Assembly: GCA_021767525.1 (NCBI GenBank) | Contig: JAASTF010000253.1 | Location: forward strand, 1 to 5,020 | DNA from: Paracoccaceae bacterium | GTDB lineage: Bacteria; Pseudomonadota; Alphaproteobacteria; Rhodobacterales; Rhodobacteraceae | Reading direction: 5' to 3' | Length of the DNA: 5,020 nucleotides | Shown: positions 1-5,020 of the stretch, one piece after another | How the letters are laid out: the number at the start of each line of letters is the position of its first letter | Numbering within the stretch: the first letter of the stretch is position 1 | The notes under the pieces: model-generated | The model's database searches: none | Seen by the model: only the letters and a program-made list of their open reading frames with translations | Told to the model about the DNA's origin: nothing | Program-made: the position numbers and the translations under genes

Positions 1-2
1 CC

Positions 3-530
3 ATTGCGGCCGGTGCGCTGCTGGTGGGCTGTGCCACTGTGAACCCGATCACCCTGGCGCGGCTGGCCAATGTCTCGCCCCTGGCCGCGGATCCGGCAGA
101 TTTCACCGTCTTCCTGCGGCTGCCTGCGGGGCTGGATGTGGCGCCGGGGCAGGCGCGACTGACGCTGAGCGCCGAACGGCGCGACACCGGTGAAAGCCTG
201 CGGGGGACTTATGTTTTGACGCGGGCGGTGCTGACGGACGGCCAGCGGGCTTGGCGGGTCGCAGACCGCGACCTGCCGCGACTGCGCGCCGATCAGGCCC
301 GCGCCCGGGCCTGGAAAGAGGCTGTGCCGGACCAGAGCGGCGGATCGCTGAGCGTCACGGTCGGCGGCTGCCTGACCGGTGCTGCACCCGTGTCGCAAAG
401 TGACAGGGTGGATGTGGCGCTGGCGCTGGAGCCCGGCGGCCCGCCCCTGCCGTTGCTGACGGGCGTGCGGGTGGCGCGGATCCTGGGCGACGCGGAAATC
501 GGCGTGATGCAGCCGTGTCCGGTGCAATGA
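3..530 (+). CDS. small lipoprotein of unknown function, 5' end outside window
   Basis: The frame is open from the left edge; the first readable codons give IAAGALLVGC, the end of a hydrophobic signal sequence followed by a lipobox (L-V-G-C, Cys codon at 30-32). This is the classic signal peptidase II site, so the true start lies just left of the window and the GTG at 24 is internal. The residue after the Cys is Ala, which under the E. coli +2 rule favours outer-membrane sorting. The mature part is about 166 residues, with no further membrane segment and probably mostly beta structure (alternating stretches such as ARLTLSAERRD and LSVTVGG). Two more cysteines (codons 369-371 and 516-518) could form a periplasmic disulfide. 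I recognise no named domain. The gene ends 82 bases before the leader ORF of rsfS and points the same way. Lipoprotein status is well supported; function is unknown. Confidence 0.8.
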   Translation: MAAGALLVGCATVNPITLARLANVSPLAADPADFTVFLRLPAGLDVAPGQARLTLSAERRDTGESLRGTYVLTRAVLTDGQRAWRVADRDLPRLRADQARARAWKEAVPDQSGGSLSVTVGGCLTGAAPVSQSDRVDVALALEPGGPPLPLLTGVRVARILGDAEIGVMQPCPVQ

Positions 531-565
531 CATTGTTTTTTCACAGGTGCATTGCTATTTTTCAC
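531..565. repeat. imperfect direct repeat upstream of rsfS
   Basis: Two similar AT-rich arms follow each other: CATTGTTTTTTCAC (531-544) and CATTGCTATTTTTCAC (550-565). They share CATTG at the front and TTTTTCAC at the back, and the TTTTTCAC cores start 21 bases apart (537 and 558), about two turns of the helix. The second arm overlaps the best -10 candidate. This could be a paired operator, a small tandem duplication, or chance in an AT-rich leader. The repeat itself is directly visible; a role is inference. Confidence 0.5.
534..561 (+). promoter_or_regulatory. candidate promoter for the rsfS-rlmH unit
   Basis: A -35-like TTGTTT (534-539; 3 of 6 to consensus) is separated by 16 bases from TATTTT (556-561; 4 of 6). 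The latter is preceded by TG one base upstream (553-554), an extended -10 arrangement. Transcription would start near 568, giving a leader of about 45 bases before the ATG at 613. It is by far the most AT-rich stretch in an otherwise GC-rich window and lies in the only gap upstream of rsfS. Read-through from the lipoprotein gene is an alternative, since no terminator with a T tract separates them. Confidence 0.4.
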
Positions 566-574
566 TTATGCCCG

Positions 575-595
575 GCACCGGGGCACAGCCGGTGC
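575..595 (+). promoter_or_regulatory. GC-rich hairpin in the rsfS leader
   Basis: GCACCGG (575-581) and CCGGTGC (589-595) form a perfect 7-bp stem with a 7-base loop, lying between the candidate promoter and the Shine-Dalgarno at 604-609. No T tract follows, so it does not look like an intrinsic terminator. A second CCGGTGC lies at 519-525 at the end of the lipoprotein gene and could compete for the same arm in a read-through transcript. It may protect the 5' end of the mRNA or set access to the ribosome site; this is inference. Confidence 0.35.
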
Positions 596-603
596 GCAGC
601 CAT

Positions 604-609
604 AGGAGG
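604..609 (+). promoter_or_regulatory. strong Shine-Dalgarno AGGAGG
   Basis: AGGAGG is a full match to the anti-Shine-Dalgarno core. It stands 3 bases before the ATG at 613 (4 if counted from the GGAG core), slightly close but usable. It is about 60 bases from the rsfS start at 666/669, too far to serve it directly. Its position therefore decides that translation begins at the small ORF, not at rsfS. Confidence 0.6.
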
Positions 610-612
610 ACG

Positions 613-669
613 ATGTCCTGTCTCTTATCGCAGATGCGGCGAATGCCGCTGAAACCGGGGCGCCCGTGA
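613..669 (+). CDS. 18-codon leader ORF overlapping the rsfS start
   Basis: ATG at 613 follows AGGAGG and opens a short frame encoding MSCLLSQMRRMPLKPGRP, ending at TGA 667-669. The stop shares a base with the rsfS ATG (TGATG, 667-671), the usual sign of termination-reinitiation coupling. The peptide is basic, ends in Pro directly before the stop (a context known to slow termination), and contains one TTA codon, rare in high-GC genomes. An alternative is that the short frame is incidental. The rsfS frame is also open from 606 but has no ATG, GTG or TTG before 666, so an N-terminal extension would need a CTG at 618 or a base error. I do not recognise the peptide. Confidence 0.35.
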   Translation: MSCLLSQMRRMPLKPGRP

Positions 670-1034
670 TGGGCGCCAAATCGGATGTGACCAGCGATGC
701 GCTGCTGGCGCGAATCCTGACCTCGCTCGATGACGACAAGGCCGAAGATATCGTGCAGATCGACCTGCGCGGAAAAACCTCGATCGGCGATTACATGGTC
801 GTCTGTTCGGGCCGGTCTTCGCGCCAGGTGGCAGCGATTGCCGAAAAACTGGTGGCACGGCTGAAGGATGAATTCGGCATTGCCGTCCGGGTCGAGGGCA
901 AGGATACCGGCGACTGGGTTCTGATCGACACCGGCGACGTGGTGGTGCATGTTTTCCGCCCCGAGGTGCGCGAGTTCTACCAGTTGGAAAAGATGTGGAT
1001 GCCGGCACAGGCGGCGGGCCAGGCCCGGGGCTGA
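669..1034 (+). CDS. rsfS: ribosomal silencing factor RsfS (Iojap/YbeB family)
   Basis: RsfS binds protein uL14 of the 50S subunit and blocks joining with 30S, lowering translation when nutrients are scarce. The 121-residue product is close to the family's usual length (E. coli about 105). Family signatures, numbered from the ATG at 669: DDDKAEDI (21-28), GDYMVVCSGRSSRQV (40-54), a D-W pair in KDTGDWVLID (78-87), GDVVVHVF (89-96) and YQLEKMW (104-110). They run in the expected order over the whole domain. A GTG at 666 directly precedes the chosen ATG; neither has a good Shine-Dalgarno nearby. ATG 669 is preferred because it overlaps the stop of the leader ORF. It is followed without a gap by rlmH, a pairing conserved in many bacteria. 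Function is firm; the exact start is less so. Confidence 0.95.
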   Translation: MGAKSDVTSDALLARILTSLDDDKAEDIVQIDLRGKTSIGDYMVVCSGRSSRQVAAIAEKLVARLKDEFGIAVRVEGKDTGDWVLIDTGDVVVHVFRPEVREFYQLEKMWMPAQAAGQARG

Positions 1035-1505
1035 ATGCGTGTTCATATCTGCGCGGTCGGGCGCCTGCGTGGCGGCCCCGAGCGTGCATTGATTGACGAC
1101 TACCTGACACGGTTCGATCGTACCGGGCGAAATCTGGGGCTGGGCCCCGTATCCCTGCACGAGGTCGAGGACAGAAAGGGCGGCGGCATGGCTGCCGAAG
1201 CCGCGCTTTTGGCGCGGGCGATACCCGACGGCGCGCTGGTTTGCTGTCTTGACGAGCGCGGCAAGGCGCTGAGTTCACCGCAATTCGCCGATGCGCTGGG
1301 CGGCTGGCGCGACCAGGGCCGGGGCGATGTGGCCTTTGTCATCGGGGGCGCCGACGGGATCGACCCCGCCCTGCGGGCCCGTGCCGATGCGCTGCTGAGT
1401 TTCGGCAAGATGGTCTGGCCGCATATGCTGGCACGGGTCATGTTGTCCGAGCAGCTTTATCGCGCGGCCTCGATCCTGGCGGGCAGCCCCTATCATCGTG
1501 CCTGA
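1035..1505 (+). CDS. rlmH: 23S rRNA (pseudouridine1915-N3)-methyltransferase RlmH
   Basis: RlmH is a SPOUT-class methyltransferase that uses S-adenosylmethionine to methylate N3 of pseudouridine 1915 (E. coli numbering) in helix 69 of 23S rRNA, acting on assembled 70S ribosomes in the cytoplasm. The 156-residue length matches the family (E. coli 155). Visible signatures are CLDERGKALSSPQFA (71-85), the SAM-binding VIGGADG (102-108), the knot segment WPHMLARVMLSEQLYRA (128-144) and the C-terminal PYHR (152-155), which contributes to catalysis and substrate binding in the family. The ATG lies immediately after the rsfS TGA in the same reading frame, with no clear Shine-Dalgarno. Translation therefore probably depends on ribosomes finishing rsfS. 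The gene is intact. Confidence 0.97.
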   Translation: MRVHICAVGRLRGGPERALIDDYLTRFDRTGRNLGLGPVSLHEVEDRKGGGMAAEAALLARAIPDGALVCCLDERGKALSSPQFADALGGWRDQGRGDVAFVIGGADGIDPALRARADALLSFGKMVWPHMLARVMLSEQLYRAASILAGSPYHRA

Positions 1506-1512
1506 TGCATAA

Positions 1513-1550
1513 GGGCGCCGGGGCGTTGCGCCCGTTGTGCCTGCGGCACA
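1513..1550 (+). terminator. tandem GC hairpins after rlmH, possible terminator
   Basis: Two small stems follow the rlmH stop. GGGCGC (1513-1518) pairs with GCGCCC (1528-1533); alternatively GGGCG (1521-1525) pairs with CGCCC (1529-1533) around a 3-base loop. Then TGTGCC (1536-1541) pairs perfectly with GGCACA (1545-1550) around a TGC loop. No T tract follows on either strand, so this is not a canonical intrinsic terminator. Its place between converging genes suggests transcript-end formation or 3'-end protection. The surrounding 98-base gap (1506-1603) shows no gene or promoter. Confidence 0.35.
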
Positions 1551-1573
1551 GTTCCCCACCACGGTCGTTGATG

Positions 1574-1595
1574 ACGCCAAAAGGGGCAAGGGCGT
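1574..1595 (-). terminator. weak stem-loop after the efflux permease stop
   Basis: Read on the minus strand, 8 bases after the permease stop codon, ACGCC and GGCGT form a 5-bp stem around a 12-base loop containing CCCCTTTT. There is no T tract after the stem. It is the only structure close to this gene's 3' end, but the loop is large and the pairing short, so support is slight. Confidence 0.15.
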
Positions 1596-1603
1596 GCAGT
1601 GGA

Positions 1604-4600
1604 TCAGCCTAACTGGCGCCTGCGGATGGTATGGCGCAGCCCGATCAGCATGAAAAGCAGCAGGACCAGACCCAGCGTGCCCGCAAGGAACAGGGCGAAA
1701 GCCGCCACCATGGCGGGCAGAGCCGACAGCGCGGGCACAAACGTCACGACCGGCGCGGGCAGGCTGCCGGTGACAAATACCCAGCCCATCGTCATTCCCA
1801 GCCAACCCAGGATCAGGCCAAGGGCAGGCAGCATGGCCCCGCGCAAGGCTGGCGCGCGCAAGCTGTGTCTGAGCGCGGTCACCTGGCGGCCGAAATCCTG
1901 CTGGATCGCCATGAGGGCGGGCACCACGAGCAAGACCAGCACCATGCCGAAGCCCAGCCCGTAGACCAGCGTGATAACCGTGGGTTTGAGGAACTGCGCC
2001 TGTTGCGAGCCTTCGTACAATAGCGGTGCCAGCCCCAGCACGGTGGTCAGGGTGGTCAGCATGACCGGGCGCAACCGGTCCGCCGCGCCGTCGACGATCG
2101 AGGGGAACAGGCCACGCTCTTTCGCGTATTCGTCGATCGTGGTTACCAGCACGATCGAGTCGTTGATGATGATGCCGGTCATGCCCAGAAGCCCGACAAC
2201 CGTGAACATGCTGAGCGGCACGTCCCAGATGAAGTGCCCCCAGATCGTGCCGACAAGACCAAAGGGAATGATCGCCATCACCACGACCGGCCGCGACCAG
2301 CTGCTGAAGACCCAGGCCAGGACGATGTAGATGCCGGTCAGGCAAAGGATCAGCCCGGTCATCGCGTCGGAAAGGAATTCGTCCTCTTGCTCGCTCAGCC
2401 CCGACAGGCGCCATTCGACCTGCGCACGCGCGGCGATGTCGGGCAGGATCTCTTGTTCGAGCGCCTGCATGATCTCTTGGGCGCGGGCCGGATCGTCTTC
2501 GGAGATGTCGCCCGTCACGCTGATCAGGCGAATGCCGTTTTCGCGCCGGACAGTGGAAAACCCGGTCTGGCGGTCGACGCTGACGATATCGGCCAGCGGC
2601 ACATAGGTGCCCGATGGCGCGCGCATCTGCATCCGGTCGAGAAAATCCGCCGTCAGCTCGTTCTCGGGCAGTTGCACGCGGATTTCGGCGCTGCGCGGCC
2701 CCAGCGGGTAGGTCGCCGCCTCGAGCCCGTTCAGACGATGCCGCAGCGCACGACCGACGGCGTCGATGGTAAAGCCAAGGGACTGGCCCTGCGGCGTCAG
2801 GTCAAGGATCAGCTCTTGCTTGTCATAGGCCAGATCGTCCTCGACCGCGGACACCTCGGGAAAGCGCAACAGCGCCTCTTTCAGGGCTTCGCTGGCGGTT
2901 TTCAGCGTGTCTGCGTCGGCGCCGTAGAACTGCACGTCCAGCGCCTCGCCGCCTGGCCCCGAGCGCCAGCCTCGGAAGCTGACGGTTTCGGCCATCGGGT
3001 GGCGTTGCACCATGTCCTGCAATTCGGCCACGAACTGGAAACTGGAATAGGGGCGCAGGTCGGCATCTATCAGCTCGATCGCGATGCCGCCCAGAAGGTC
3101 GGCCTCTTTGGTGTCGGCGCCGGGCAGAGGGCGGCCAGAGTTGCCGCCGATTTCGGCCAGGACATAATCGAGCGGGTTGCGGCCGTAGCGCTCTTGGTAT
3201 TGACGGCCCAGCTCTTCGGTGGCGCGCTGCATTTCGCGCATCATCTCAAGCGACTCGGCGCGGGTGGCGCCGGGCAGCATGGCGAAATTGCCGGTCACGC
3301 TGCTTTGCTCGGGCGCGTTGAAGAACCGCCATTGCACGTCGCCGCGAATAAACAGTGCCACCTGCGTGGCCAGAACCAGAACCACCGCCGCCAGAACCGC
3401 GTAGCGTGCCCGGATCACCCAGCCCATCAATGGCCGGAACCCCGCATCGCGCAGGTGCATGAAGCCACGGTTCACCAGGGTCGATGTCATGTCGATCCCG
3501 TGCAGGTTGAAATCCTGCAGCACGGTCTGGCGCGTCGCGCGCCCCATGAACAACAGGCGCAGCAGCACGACGCCGGCCACGGTTGCGGTCAGGGCGAGGG
3601 CCAGGGGCACGAAACGGTCGAGAACTGTGGTGAAGAGCGGCGCGCTCCAATCCGAGGCCGCAGTGATCCAGGCGGGCGCGGCCTCGGCGCCCAGAAGCGT
3701 AAAGCTGCGTGACAGAGCACCCGGGGCCCAGAGCACGCACAATATTACAAGCCCGGCCACGATCGTGGCCACGATAACGGTGCCAACGCCGCCGAGCACA
3801 GCGCGCAAAGGGTTGAAGCCGATCCTGTCGCGCCGTTTCAGCGCGTGGCTCATGTGGTGGGGCAGGATCAGGAAGCATTCGACCAGCGATGCCGCCAGGA
3901 CGACGATCACGGTAAAGGGTATATCCGATATGAGGTCGCCGAAGCGGCCGCTGATGGCGGTCAGGCCGAAAAAGGCCAGAACAGTTGTCAGCGTGGCGGA
4001 AAAGACCGGCATCGCCATCCGGCGGGCGGCGTTTTCCGCGGCCTCGACCGGCGATTCGCCCAGCCTGCGCGCACGGGCATCGGCGTGTTCGCCCACGACA
4101 ATCGCGTCATCCACCACGATCCCCAGCGTGATGATCAACGCGAAAAGCGAGATCATGTTGATCGTCAGACCCGCCACATACATCAGCGCAATGGCCGTCA
4201 GCATCGCAACGGGGATTCCTGCCGCCACCCAGAAGGCCGTGCGGGCATTCAGGAACAGGAACAAGAGAGACAGCACAAGGCCAAGGCCCATCAACCCGTT
4301 ATCGACCAGGATATTCAGGCGGCCGCTGATCATCTCGGCGCGGGTGCGGATCAGGTCGATCGTGACGCCCTGTGGTAGGGTCGCCTCCATTTCGCGGGCG
4401 ACATCTTCAACGGCTTCCTGGATGGCGATGGCGTCGCCCTGCGCCGAGCGGTCGACCCGGACCGACATGGCCGGGTTTTCGCCCACGAAATAGCTGCGGC
4501 TGCGGGTGACGCCCTCGACCCGCACATCGGCGACGTCGCCCACCGTAAGCGTCGAGCCATCGGGGTTCGAGCGCAGGACTATGCTTGCGATCTGGTCGGG

Positions 4601-5020
4601 GTCGCGCTTTTCCACGCCGGTGCGCACGCGGGCATTGGCGCCGTCCACGTCGCCCGCCGGGTCGGCATCGACCTCTTCGGCGATGGCGGCGGCAATTTGC
4701 TGGATCGTCACGTCATAGGCCATCAGGTTGACCGAAGGCACCTCGATCAACGTGCGCGGCGCGGCGACGCCGCGAATGGTGGTGCGGGTGACACCGGCGG
4801 CAAAGAGGCGGTTCACCAACTCGTCGGTAAAAAGGCCCAGCTGCTCGGTGCCGACAGGGCCGGTGATCACCAGATCGGTCACGCGGTCATACCAGGTGCC
4901 GCGCTGGACCTCGGGTTCCTCGGCCTCGTCGGGCAGGGTGGTGACAGAGTCGAGCGCCTGCTGCACATCGTCGGCGGCGCGCGACATGTCGTATCCCGGT
5001 TCGAATTCGAGGTTCACCGA
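1604..5020 (-). CDS. RND-family efflux pump permease (AcrB-like), extra membrane segments, N-terminus outside window
   Basis: This is the inner-membrane permease of a proton-driven tripartite efflux pump of the HAE/AcrB type. The frame is still open at the right edge; the first residues (SVNLEFEPGYD) match the AcrB porter domain near residue 88, so TM1 and about 87 residues are missing and the full protein would be about 1,225 residues, against about 1,050 usually. Numbering from the GTG at 5017: PN1/PN2 1-225, TM2-TM6 about 239-387, TM7 538-557, PC1/PC2 572-880, TM8-TM12 884-1037. TM4 holds the proton-relay aspartates in VVDDAIVVGE (D303, D304). TM11 has RLRP with the conserved Arg (983). 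TM10 reads GIIINDSIVLV, with Asn where AcrB has Lys940. Two unusual blocks are present: 388-537 with two extra hydrophobic segments, and a C-terminal tail 1041-1137 with two more. No frameshift is seen. An adaptor gene would be expected upstream, beyond 5020. Substrate unknown. Confidence 0.93.
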   Translation of the reverse strand, partial: SVNLEFEPGYDMSRAADDVQQALDSVTTLPDEAEEPEVQRGTWYDRVTDLVITGPVGTEQLGLFTDELVNRLFAAGVTRTTIRGVAAPRTLIEVPSVNLMAYDVTIQQIAAAIAEEVDADPAGDVDGANARVRTGVEKRDPDQIASIVLRSNPDGSTLTVGDVADVRVEGVTRSRSYFVGENPAMSVRVDRSAQGDAIAIQEAVEDVAREMEATLPQGVTIDLIRTRAEMISGRLNILVDNGLMGLGLVLSLLFLFLNARTAFWVAAGIPVAMLTAIALMYVAGLTINMISLFALIITLGIVVDDAIVVGEHADARARRLGESPVEAAENAARRMAMPVFSATLTTVLAFFGLTAISGRFGDLISDIPFTVIVVLAASLVECFLILPHHMSHALKRRDRIGFNPLRAVLGGVGTVIVATIVAGLVILCVLWAPGALSRSFTLLGAEAAPAWITAASDWSAPLFTTVLDRFVPLALALTATVAGVVLLRLLFMGRATRQTVLQDFNLHGIDMTSTLVNRGFMHLRDAGFRPLMGWVIRARYAVLAAVVLVLATQVALFIRGDVQWRFFNAPEQSSVTGNFAMLPGATRAESLEMMREMQRATEELGRQYQERYGRNPLDYVLAEIGGNSGRPLPGADTKEADLLGGIAIELIDADLRPYSSFQFVAELQDMVQRHPMAETVSFRGWRSGPGGEALDVQFYGADADTLKTASEALKEALLRFPEVSAVEDDLAYDKQELILDLTPQGQSLGFTIDAVGRALRHRLNGLEAATYPLGPRSAEIRVQLPENELTADFLDRMQMRAPSGTYVPLADIVSVDRQTGFSTVRRENGIRLISVTGDISEDDPARAQEIMQALEQEILPDIAARAQVEWRLSGLSEQEDEFLSDAMTGLILCLTGIYIVLAWVFSSWSRPVVVMAIIPFGLVGTIWGHFIWDVPLSMFTVVGLLGMTGIIINDSIVLVTTIDEYAKERGLFPSIVDGAADRLRPVMLTTLTTVLGLAPLLYEGSQQAQFLKPTVITLVYGLGFGMVLVLLVVPALMAIQQDFGRQVTALRHSLRAPALRGAMLPALGLILGWLGMTMGWVFVTGSLPAPVVTFVPALSALPAMVAAFALFLAGTLGLVLLLFMLIGLRHTIRRRQLG

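Noticed and set aside
24..26. GTG as the start of the lipoprotein
   Set aside because: It would leave only two residues before the lipobox Cys; the upstream codons form the hydrophobic signal core, so the start is outside the window.
618..628. CTGTCTCTTAT, identical to the first 11 bases of the Tn5 mosaic end
   Set aside because: The match stops after 11 bases, there is no partner end or duplication, and the sequence continues smoothly into rsfS. Chance is the best explanation, though an assembly artefact here would affect the leader ORF reading.
606..665. N-terminal extension of RsfS in the same frame (reading EDDVLSLIADAANAAETGAP)
   Set aside because: The frame is open and looks protein-like, but it contains no ATG, GTG or TTG before 666, and RsfS from 669 is already full length. 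It would need a CTG start at 618 or a base error.
555..1160. 201-codon open frame on the - strand opposite rsfS
   Set aside because: It covers rsfS, which has unmistakable family motifs, and also the promoter region; composition is that of a shadow frame.
1275..2414. 379-codon open frame on the - strand
   Set aside because: It runs through the 3' half of rlmH, the gap and the permease in another frame. Its product is low-complexity Arg/Ala/Gly/His-rich, so it is not a gene.
2234..3712. 492-codon open frame on the + strand
   Set aside because: It lies wholly antisense to the efflux permease, and its product is rich in His, Arg, Gln and Gly with no domain. Such long antisense frames are expected where third positions are G/C-rich.
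3459..4493. 344-codon open frame on the + strand
   Set aside because: Antisense to the permease, with Ser/Thr/Arg-biased composition and no recognisable motif; a shadow of the real gene.
5015..5017. GTG as the start of the efflux permease
   Set aside because: The frame continues to the window edge and the sequence here aligns inside the porter domain, downstream of the essential TM1. The GTG encodes an internal Val.

Overview
The window looks like chromosomal DNA from a high-GC alphaproteobacterium, most likely Rhodobacterales/Rhodobacteraceae. This rests on the strong G/C preference at third codon positions, the style of the RsfS and RlmH proteins, and the long antisense open frames typical of such genomes. 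No species can be named from the sequence alone.

Layout, left to right. (1) The 3' part of a small lipoprotein gene on the + strand, cut by the left edge just inside its signal peptide (ends 530). (2) An 82-base AT-rich gap with a promoter-like element, an imperfect direct repeat, a GC hairpin and a strong Shine-Dalgarno (604-609). That Shine-Dalgarno faces an 18-codon ORF (613-669) whose stop overlaps the rsfS ATG. (3) rsfS (ribosomal silencing factor) and rlmH (23S rRNA methyltransferase), both +, joined stop-to-start with no gap. (4) A 98-base gap between convergent genes, with small GC hairpins. (5) On the - strand, a very large RND-superfamily efflux permease that fills the remaining 3.4 kb and runs off the right edge. 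About 87 N-terminal residues are missing by comparison with AcrB.

How the genes work together. rsfS and rlmH form a two-gene ribosome unit. RsfS binds uL14 on the large subunit and blocks subunit joining when nutrients are short. RlmH methylates pseudouridine in helix 69 of 23S rRNA once 70S ribosomes form. Translation of the pair looks coupled, from the leader ORF through rsfS to rlmH. The efflux permease is a separate, opposing unit whose adaptor gene would be expected beyond the right edge.

The two points most worth attention are the control region of rsfS and the architecture of the permease. The rsfS start has no good Shine-Dalgarno of its own and sits on the stop codon of a leader ORF ending in Pro-stop. 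The permease carries two extra hydrophobic segments after TM6 and two more after TM12, at pseudo-symmetric places in the RND fold, and lacks the AcrB-type lysine in TM10. No mobile element, CRISPR array, tRNA or rRNA was seen.
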